Shown here: piece by piece, positions 1 through 7,691 of the stretch | Layout of the letters: every line of letters begins with the position of its first letter | How positions within the stretch are numbered: position 1 is the stretch's first letter | NCBI GenBank assembly: GCA_002179805.1 | Contig: NAVB01003399.1 | Location: forward strand, 1 to 11,286 | Origin: Acanthamoeba lenticulata | Taxonomy: Eukaryota > Discosea > Longamoebia > Acanthamoebidae | DNA length: 11,286 nucleotides | Reading direction: 5' to 3' | Program-made: the position numbers and the translations under genes | Notes under the pieces: model-generated | The model's input: the letters and a program-made list of their open reading frames with translations, nothing else | What the model was told of the DNA's origin: nothing | Databases searched by the model: none

Positions 1-3000
1 GAGCCACGGGAAGAGCGCGTAGGTGAACGGCGTGAGGCGGAGCGCCGGAAGGGTCACGTTCTCCGGGCTGACGCCCAGCGCGGCCCCGTAGACTCGCGCG
101 ACAAAGTCGGCCATCGTGTCCCGGAAGCCCTGCCGCCGCTCGACAGCCTCTCTTTCGTCGCTTTCGCTTTTTACGTGTTCGTTTTCGTTCTCCTTTTCTT
201 CGATCGCTTGGCTCTTTTCGCGCCGTACAGCGGCGTCGATCCAGGCCTCGAAGCCCGCAGGCTCTGCAAGCCGCTCTGCTAACGGCACCTTGGCGCAGCG
301 AGCAGGCGACGACGGCGGTGCGGCCAGCGGAATGAGCACGTTGCCCTGCATCGATGTACAGACACGCAAAGGCGCAATTGAGCCACACAAGAAGAGCAAT
401 GGACTACCTATCAATGTGCGTTCATCGTACCACCGAGCGGCAGAGTGGGCAGGCAAACTCGCCACGGGCGATATCTAGCGGCGAGAGGAGGACACTCATG
501 GGATCGGTCAGCATCGTCTTGAGCTGCGTGACGCAGTACTCATGCCGGCACGCCGCTGCGTGGCGGTCCCACACACACACACACATACAGACGTGAGGCG
601 CACGAGGCAGAAGGCGAAGAAGGGCGAGAGGGCTGCTGGCGACGTCGTACCGTGCATGTAGTGACCGCACGATGTACAGTGAGCGTTGGCCGGCAGGTTC
701 GAGCTGGTCTGGGAGGCGGTTGACTGCTGGAAGGTGCTGAGCCACTGGGCCAGGAACCGCTTGCGGACAGTTGTCCCTGTTTTAGCTTCCGGCGAGGAAG
801 GCGCCTGGCTGACTGCAGCGTCGGCCGCAGCCGTTGTTGGGACGCCGGCAGCCTGGTCCCGCATGCGGCTGTACTCCTCAATGAGGAGCGTGACGGCCTG
901 CTCAACCTGCGCCTGGCCAATCACGTCGTCCCCGTCACCGTCGACTGCTTCGTCATCTTCGTCACCTCGTCCTTCTCCGTCGTCCTCGTCGTCTTCATCC
1001 TCTTCGTCTTCTTCGAGGCCGGCCTCTGCGATCAGCTCGTCGACTCGGCTGGGCTCGCCAAAGTAGATCTCCTCCGCGTCCTCCTCCTCCTCTTCGTCAT
1101 CATCTTCATCACCGTCGCTTTCACTTTCGTGGAGGTGATAGTGCTCCTCACCTCCTACTTCATCCTCGTCTTCGTCCTCCTCAGCCGCCTCTTCGTCGCC
1201 GTCCCAGACGTCTTGATCCTCAGCCAACCGTTGGGCATCCTCCAGGCTGACGCCCACCACCTCATCTTCCTCATCTTCCTCGATAGCACCGGCTTCTTCT
1301 TCCTCCTCCATTTGATCAACAGCAGGCTCGAGCTCCATGCCGTCCAAATCAGCCTCGCTCGGTTCGCTGGTGGTCCTTCGGCGCTGCTTGCGGCCCTTCT
1401 TCGCCTTTGGCGCGTGCACGTCGACAGACTCAGAGGTAAGTTGGTGGGCGGCCGCGTAACGGGCACGCCAGCGCCGGCTCCACACGCGACTGCTTTGGCG
1501 GCGCGCATGGGCCAGCCGGTTGCTGCGCTGAATGAGGGCCATTACGCAGAGCGGCTTCTCGTCCGAATCGCCCTCGCGACAGAACACGCACACGTCGCCT
1601 CCCTCGCCTGTCTGCACTTCGTCTTCCTCGGGCTTGTCCTTACCCTTGTCCTCCTGCTGCAGGTCGAGCTGTGCCATGACCTTCTTCTGTTGGAGGGCAA
1701 ACTTGGCCATGATGGCCTTTTGGCGCTCTTTGGCCTCGCGCATCTTTCGCTCGCGCAGACTCTCGCCCTCGGGGCCCGTCTGCACTACCTCGGCGTCGGC
1801 CTTCTCCTGCGCCGCCTTCCGCCGACGCTCCTCGGCTTGCATCCTGAAGAGACGCGGGACAGCGGTCAGCGTTGGCTGTAGCCGATAGCCGCATAAGAGG
1901 AAGCAGGCAGGCAAGCACGAACCTGAGGTGGTGGCGCAGACGGGCGGCCTCACCGGTGCGGTCGCACCTCTCAGCGAGGTCTAGGATCGTCTGGAGGACT
2001 TCTTGCTGTTCGTCAAACTGGCCTGCGCCTTCCTCAGCCAGTTCCACCAGCAGCCCGACAATGCTCTCCGTGGCATCGGGCTTGGCCCTGGACTGGACGT
2101 CATCGTCGGCTATGTCCATGCCCTCACGCTCCTTGCCCTTGTCCTTACCCTGAGCCTCGTTGCTCTCAGCAGGCTGCTCAACGGTGACGACAACGAACTG
2201 GCGGCAGAGATTGAGGACCAGGTCCTCCTTCCGCGAGCTGAAATGGAGGCCGGCCATATCGTGGACCTGAACAGACCGCGGCGACTGCAGTTGCTCGGCG
2301 TCGCGCATGACCTCCGCGTCGCGGCCCACGTCGGCCGCGCGCCACTGAAGAGCAAGCAGCAACAAATGCAGTGCCTCGTTCAACAGCACCTCCGACGCTT
2401 GGCCGTATTTGCTGCCGCTGCTACTGCCGCCGCTGCCCGAGCTCTGCTGAGCCTGCTGCTGTTTCTGTTGCCGCTTGTGCTGGACCACCTGGTAGAGCAC
2501 GCTGAACACAATCCGCAGGACCAGCGGCGACGCCAGAATCGCTGCCAATCCTGTAAGGGGTCCCCCGCGAGAAAGCTTCTGCGTGAGGGTGGCAGGGGCA
2601 GAGAACCGGAAGGAGGGAGAACGTTCAGGGGCGTACCGTCATCGAACGCGGCGGAAATGGGTCGGAATCGTGGACAGGCAATGGGTACCGCCCGCGACGT
2701 CGCTCCCCGATTCTGCCACTTACGATGAGCTCAAAGCACGTTTTTTGAAAGAGAAAGAGAGCGAGAGACCTTGCTGTTGTACTGCTCAACGTAGTTCTCG
2801 TAGGCCTTCTCCAGCTTCGCCTGACTGTAGTGCACGTAGTAGGGGTCGAACGCTGTTGCCCACAGCTCGTCCCGTAGTCGGAACATACCTTGCTTCTTGC
2901 CCTCTGTACGTGCACACCCGCTCTTCAGCACAGGTCGTTGTCTAGGTGGTGGTTTGATTGAAGAAGGACACTTGTAGTACCGGGACGGTAGAAGACAGCG

Positions 3001-6000
3001 ACCTCCTTGAGGATCGCGTCTACTGCGCCAGCGTAGGACTTGTCGTCGCCCTCGGCCTTGATGAGGCGAGCCTGCAGGGCCTTTACTACCTGGCTGTGCG
3101 TAGCCGGCGACGTGCACAACCGATGCACGATCTCACGCCTGATGTAGGCAAGCATGTCCTGCTCGCGCTCCTCGGCACTCTGCAAAAATACGTGCAAGTC
3201 AGTTATGGCGCACACACGCATGCGCAGAGAGGCCTCGAGGAGACTGTGCGGACCCCCTCACGCCGATGAAGAGCCCCGTCGGCCAGTCCTGCAGCAAAAG
3301 CGGCACGCGTGGCCGGACGATGGCCCACAGCAACGCGCTCATTGGCGAGCACGATAAGCAATCGCAGGCATTGCTCGGCGAGCAGCAGCTTCTGCTGCCG
3401 GGGCAGCTGGTGCATCCATCCGAACGGCGCCGACCTGTCGTCGCCGCTGCCGCTTCCAGACTCGGCCGTCGTACGGATGCGCTTGAGATTGAAGAAGCGC
3501 GACAATCGGTGCAGGATTGCGGGCTCTCGGTCATTGTCCGTCAGCGCCGCCGTGGAGGCCGCGGTGCCCGCCCAGTCAAAGAAATCGTGGAGGCCGAACC
3601 GCCGAACGATCGTCGTGACGAAGAAGTCCGGCATGAGAGTTCCACTATGGGGGCCCGACTCGAGCGCACGGCACAGCGTAGCGCAGGCCTGCATGAGTGC
3701 GACGTCGAAGTCGAACACCTCACAGGTCTGCACGTTCTCGTGGAGCAGCGCGACTTTGTGGGCCATGGCTTGTCCGTTGCGCACCCACAGGTTACTCCGC
3801 ACCTGCGCCGACAGCACCTGCGCGCGCAGCGGACCCTCGAGAAGGGCCGACACACGGGACAGCACGTCGACGGCGGTGTCGGCGGTAGTCGGAAGCAGCA
3901 GGTCGGACATGACAAGACCCCACTCGCGACCGCACTCGGCCAGCAAGCCTCCGAGGGCGCGGTGTAGAGGCATGTGCAGCGACACGCCCTGCGTGGCCAC
4001 GTCATAGTCGAGCACACTGCCCAACTCCGCAGCGCGGTTCGGGGCCGGCTCAGCGGCGTACCAGGCCTCAATGGCCGCCGTGAAGCAGGACATCACACGG
4101 CGCACGTCCACCAGCGACTGGGCGTGGGCGCCCTCTCCGCTGGCTTCGACATCCAGCAGGCCCTGGCACAGAGCGTAGATGACAGGATTGCTGTTTTGGA
4201 ACAAGCTCGCCGGTGAGAAATGAAAGAAATAAAATGAAAATAATGGGGACAGGCGCACAGCTGCATCTCCATGGTGAAGGCATCGAGCCACTGCTCTGAC
4301 TCAAACTCGACGTGCGTGTGGGCCTCGCGCACGTTGCGGTCCAGGCCAGCGAGCAGGCCCCACGCCTTTGAGATCACGCACCATCACTTGTTAGGCGGTG
4401 GTCCACGCGCAGAGGGACATCCACGCACGCATAGCCTTTGTGCTTCACCAACACACGAACCTCGATAAGTTTCTCCAGGAGCGAACGGGATGAGGGCTCA
4501 ACGGCCGCCGTGTAGACGAGCCACCTGGGCACGGACTTAATCTGCAGCACGCTCCGCAGGTCGTAGACCAGGTGCCAGTAGGCTCGCTTCTTCAGAACAG
4601 CCGACTCGCTGTTCAGCATGTACACAGTGCGCGGCTCCACGTCTACGTTTGTTGCCCCACGGCCCGCCCACAAGGGTTACATGTGTACAAATAGGAGCGC
4701 CAAAGCGATGGTGCGTGGTGCACGATGACAGTCGGGAAGCACCATCAGGAGAGGAACCAGGCGCGGGCCGCTCGTCAAACATGTAGGTCTTGAACACGGC
4801 GAGGAGCTTGTTGATGAGGATGTCGAGCAGGCGGCCCTCGCGGACCAGTGATGGGACGATGTTGGGGACCGTGAAGATCTGCACCGTTAGGTGGAGCAAG
4901 TTTTCGTACTTCTCCGTGTCGCCCCGACGCGCATGGCGGGTCACCTTGGCGCTCTTGGGCGTGAGCGCGTTCTCCAGCTTTTGGTCGATGAACGACTCGT
5001 AGCTGCGCGTGAAGTAGAACGCAAACCGGCGCTTGAAGAAGGCGTCGCCCAGCAGTGAAAAGTAGAATCGGCTCATGCCCTTGCTCACCTCTGAGGGCAG
5101 TACAAAGTCGATCTCCAGCAGCAACGTCATCATCTTGACCTCCTCCAGCAGGTCAACACTAATGGCCGTTTCGGCGGCCGTTGGCGCGGTGCCGGGCATG
5201 GATCGGGCCCAGCGGCTCTTGCGCGCGGCGAGGCGCTTGAGAGTGGTGGTGGCGAAACCCAGGGCATCAATCTCCACGCAGATGACTCGGCGCACGCCGT
5301 CGCCGAAATGCTCGATCATTTTAGCCAGCCAGTTGAGCACTGTCGTGGCTCGGGTCGACTTGTCTTGCTCCTCCTCTGACTCGGCCTCCTCGAGCCGGGC
5401 GTCCTCCTCGCTTTGCGGCTCGCCCTTGCCTTCGCGCTCCTCCGAGTTGAGCTCCAGCTGCGCGAGTCTGCGAATCACAACACCAAGGGGAAGATTCGTC
5501 AAAGATGTTCAGGAAGCGTGTGTAATGCCGGCAATAGAAGTCTTTCTCTATACCGGTCAAGAAGGAGCAGCCACTGCTTGAGCACGCAGCGGAAGGTCAC
5601 GTGTGAGGCCATTTTCACCAGCAACGGCAACGTTTCCGTCGGGTCGTCGTCCTCCGACGCGCCTGCCCGGCATCGCGGGTGAGATTTTCAAGTATACTAT
5701 GTGTGCGGCGCCAGTGATGGAGGACACTCACCTTTGTGATTCTTGCAAAAGCCCTCCGGCTTCCATGCTTGGGGATCGCCACAGTCACAGCAGCCACCAC
5801 CGACATGGATGAGGGAGAAGTCGTGTCCCTCGTGATTGCCTGCCCGAAAGCAGTCCACACAGATCGCACTGGTTGCAACAGGATAAGTCCCGCCATGTGA
5901 GGAACGTGCTGCACCATCAACAACAACAACAACAAGAAAGCACAAAGAGGGAATATCGATATACACCAGGTGTCATCGAACTGGCAGTCGGCGCAATTGT

Positions 6001-6325
6001 AGGCAAGATCGCCATTCTTCCAAACGCGCCCACAGGCGTTGGATTTGCCTGCGGAATTGGACTTGATTTTGTTTATGACGCTGTTGGGGTTGATGCCACC
6101 ACATGCCAGCCACAGGCAGTAGACAAGAGCAGTCTCCAATTTGATGGAATCGCTTGACGTGAAGAGAAATCGGATGAACGCCTCGAGCAACGCTGCACCG
6201 CCAGCAGGAGACGCGGTGAGCTTGGCCTTCAGGCTCTTCGCGGCCGCCTCTGGACCTGAAGCAAGGAGAGAAGCAAGCAGCTGCTCTTCGTCCCCTTGCT
6301 GTCCTCCACTGCCCTGCTTCTCCAT
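1..6325 (-). CDS. UBR1/PRT6-type E3 ubiquitin-protein ligase (N-recognin), 15 exons, C-terminus outside window
   Basis: This protein should bind destabilising N-terminal residues (type-1 N-degrons) and direct ubiquitination with an E2. Exons, in order: 6325-5967, 5868-5732, 5662-5554, 5467-4758, 4642-4461, 4365-4259, 4190-3335, 3288-3262, 3179-2981, 2903-2770, 2712-2637, 2550-1923, 1843-651, 555-431, 345-1. They total 5,187 bases, or 1,729 codons with no stop. Residues 98-164 are a UBR box; about 246-1200 is the conserved helical UBR1/2 body (for example GDGVRR near 260); the RING-H2 cysteines and histidines lie between 1260 and 1611. The ATG at 6325 follows an in-frame TGA and puts the UBR box at residue 98, as in animal UBR1/2. 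There is no ClpS-like region between the UBR box and the body, as in plant PRT6 and UBR3. The C-terminal domain of the family lies past position 1. The weakest joins are the 46-bp intron 3289-3334 and the 57-bp intron 2713-2769. Confidence 0.9.
570..585. repeat. (CA)8 microsatellite in ligase intron 13
   Basis: Eight CA units on the plus strand read as TG repeats in the ligase intron (556-650), within its 3' half near the acceptor. A TG-rich acceptor region is present in place of a plain pyrimidine tract. Confidence 0.85.
916..1308 (-). repeat. Acidic Asp/Glu-rich low-complexity tract inside the RING (residues 1354-1484)
   Basis: About 130 residues of mostly D and E, with runs such as EEDEDEDE and DDDEEEEEE. 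They are encoded by imperfect GAG/GAC/GAT/GAA repeats, read as ctc/gtc/atc/ttc on the plus strand. A basic stretch, PKAKKGRKQRRR (residues 1320-1331), lies just before it and resembles a nuclear localisation signal. The frame stays open, so this is coding sequence and not an intron. Expected to be disordered. Confidence 0.85.
5736..6034 (-). other. UBR box zinc-binding domain (residues 98-164), split by intron 1
   Basis: This is the N-degron-binding zinc finger of the ligase. It starts at CGRVW (C98) in exon 1 and ends at the CKNH motif (C161, H164) in exon 2. Intron 1 (5869-5966) interrupts codon 120. The cysteine/histidine ladder is complete: C98, C111, C114, C120, C123, C126, H132, H135, C147, C149, C161, H164. 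The acidic residues that line the type-1 pocket in known UBR boxes appear present as DDT (117-119) and the CDCGD motif (D148, D151). Basic N-terminal residues (Arg, Lys, His) are therefore the expected ligands. This is family knowledge applied to visible residues. Confidence 0.92.
5918..5935. repeat. (CAA)6 microsatellite in ligase intron 1
   Basis: Six CAA units on the plus strand read as TTG repeats within intron 1 (5869-5966), which splits the UBR-box codon 120. Confidence 0.85.
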
Positions 6326-6431
6326 CTTGCAAGACCTTGATCAGCGAAGAAAAGATAAAGAGATAGGAAAACGACAAAGAAAACCAAATTGCGAATTCCT
6401 CGAACTATTTATTATAGCCGTGGCAAGAAGA
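6326..6431. promoter_or_regulatory. Head-to-head (bidirectional) promoter and 5' UTR region between the E3 ligase and REV7
   Basis: Only 106 bases separate the two divergent start codons, so both transcription starts and core promoters must lie here or inside the first exons or introns. Most of the gap is A-rich on the plus strand. It contains a TATA-like AT stretch at 6406-6417 (TATTTATTATAG), about 15 bases before the REV7 ATG, and two GATA words near 6354 and 6362. No promoter consensus is clear enough to assign a start site. Confidence 0.6.
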
Positions 6432-7414
6432 ATGGCGGAGGATGAGCCTCTCTTGGCATCCTGGAATCGCCACGGTACCGCCATATGATTGGCTCCTGCA
6501 ATCGTGTTCTTGTGGCTAACCAAGCGAGCTGTCGTGCAGAGTTTGCAGATGTCTTAGCCGAATTCCTGGAGGTAGCAATTCATCAGATTTTGTACGTTCG
6601 GGAGGTCTATCCTCGTGGTTCGCCTTCCTCTCTCCTTTTTGGCCAGTGTTAACACCAGGACTGACCAGCCACTGGTTCGACAGAATCATTTACGCGACGA
6701 AAGAAGTACGACACACCTGTTCAGATGAGCAGGTTGCCGCAAGTGCACGAATACATATGTAGCGTAGTGACCAACCTCAAAGCGCCCCTTGCTGCTGTAC
6801 GTCCTTTAGTGCTTCTCCACCTGGCCACTCATTTTTGACATGTCTGCTTATTGGCGAGCTCGTGTTCTCGTGGGAGCGCCACAGAACGCGCTGGGCAAGG
6901 TGATGATCCTCATCATGGACGACAAGAGCACTCCTATCGGTGCGCCACACTGCTTGACTTGACCATGTTGCCTGTGTGACATCTCACCGTCCGTTTGCTT
7001 TTGGTGATACGCCCACCAGAGCGGTTCGTGTTCGAGGTGGACTTGGGCGAGGAGGACGTCATAGCGTACGACCCAGCTGATCTTCAGAAAGAATTTTGCT
7101 CGTATCTCCTCAAAGTCAACATGGCCGAGGCTTACCAGTTACCCCTGCCTGAAGGTTCAGCAATCTCCTCGCCAAGGCGTTCATTTACTGGACGTATGAT
7201 ATACATACACACTCACGGCACACGCTCCTTTTTCCCCCTTCTCTAACCAGGGTCGGCCTGGGCGCTGATGGTGGAGACAAAGGAGCCGATGCCGGGTGGA
7301 GAACACTGGTTGAAGACCGACCTTAGCAGCGACGGCGCCGCCATCCTGCCCCTCAAGTCGGGCGTCCTCACCAAGCATAAGTTGCAGCTCTTTGTCGAAA
7401 CCTTTGCGCACTGA
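6432..7414 (+). CDS. REV7: REV7 / MAD2L2 (MAD2B) HORMA-domain protein, complete, 6 exons, 195 aa
   Basis: REV7 is the HORMA adaptor of DNA polymerase zeta (with REV3) and links REV1 to translesion synthesis; in animals it also serves shieldin and cell-cycle control. Exons: 6432-6474, 6540-6617, 6684-6796, 6885-6939, 7020-7154, 7251-7414. They sum to 588 bases with the stop, giving 195 residues against 211 in human. Family blocks in order: [20 protein letters not shown] and EVYP (about 16-40), [11 protein letters not shown] (about 45-55), KVMILIMDD (about 83-91), IERFVFEV (about 96-103), ALMVETKE in the seatbelt region, HWLKTD (W161), then IPL-like ILPLKSG and LQLFVE near the end. All five introns are GT-AG. 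The start was chosen because exon 1 is the only upstream ATG exon whose donor joins FADVLAEF in frame. Its gene starts head-to-head with the ligase gene. Confidence 0.93.
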
Positions 7415-7640
7415 TGATGCTGCTGCCACCCGCGAGATCCTGATCCCCGCCCTTGTAGATAGTTGATGGTGTTGGCGACTGCAGTCCCTGTTGCGCGTAA
7501 GTCGCGCCAATGCCGTGTGTCCTCATTGTTTGAATACGTATTGGTTTGGTGGCCGAATGAATTGACTGCGACGCACAAGCCAACACTTTTCTCTTCACAC
7601 CCTCGAAGTCACCCACCACGCTGTCGTTGTAGAACAGCAG
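7415..7640 (+). other. Intergenic stretch (226 bp) between REV7 and the GH78 gene
   Basis: This must hold the REV7 3' UTR and the GH78 promoter and 5' UTR. I see no convincing coding region, no canonical AATAAA polyadenylation signal and no TATA box. The GH78 reading frame is open from about 7570 to its ATG, but with no upstream ATG, and a TGA closes it just before that. Confidence 0.5.
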
Positions 7641-7691
7641 ATGCGTTTCTTTTTGTTGGCGCTAGTGGCCATCACGATGGGCTTGGCTGCA
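7641..7691 (+). other. N-terminal signal peptide of the GH78 protein
   Basis: A short basic start (MR) is followed by a hydrophobic run, FFLLALVAITMGL, and small residues AAS that suit signal-peptidase cleavage near residues 17-18. This places the enzyme in the secretory or lysosomal route. Intron 1 (7714-7792) follows seven residues later. Confidence 0.8.

Larger units (their letters stand above)
440..1590 (-). other. RING-H2 domain (residues 1260-1611) interrupted by a long low-complexity insertion
   Basis: This is the E2-recruiting domain of the ligase. The first zinc ligands are in CVFC (C1260, C1263, exon 13). The central block CTSCGHYMH ends exon 13 at H1572. Joining across intron 13 (556-650) adds AAC (C1575). 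The last pair, CPLC (C1608, C1611), is at the end of exon 14. Both intron joins restore the family pattern exactly: CGHxMHxxC, then CPLC followed by a VLIPL-type stretch. In animal UBR1/2 about 65 residues separate the first pair from the CGH block. Here it is about 300. Confidence 0.88.

Noticed and set aside
570..602. The short CA-rich stretch as a CRISPR or tandem-repeat array
   Set aside because: It is a simple dinucleotide microsatellite inside an intron. There are no spacers, and no CRISPR array appears anywhere in the window.
686..1066. Plus-strand open frame with a long serine run
   Set aside because: It is the antisense shadow of the ligase acidic tract: GAG/GAC/GAT repeats read in reverse give Ser codons. 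The minus strand carries conserved RING residues on both sides.
1129..1881. 250-codon plus-strand open frame, Leu/Val-rich and membrane-like
   Set aside because: It lies opposite ligase exon 13. Acidic and Gln/Lys codons read in reverse give hydrophobic residues. The minus-strand reading matches the UBR family and the plus-strand one matches nothing I recognise.
2003..2728. 241-codon plus-strand open frame
   Set aside because: It is antisense to ligase exons 11-12 and the intron between them. The minus frame has the expected family sequence and phased splice sites.
3266..4007. Two overlapping plus-strand frames of more than 230 codons
   Set aside because: They are shadows of the large ligase exon 4190-3335, which is open, conserved and in phase with both neighbours. 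GC-rich coding DNA often leaves antisense frames open.
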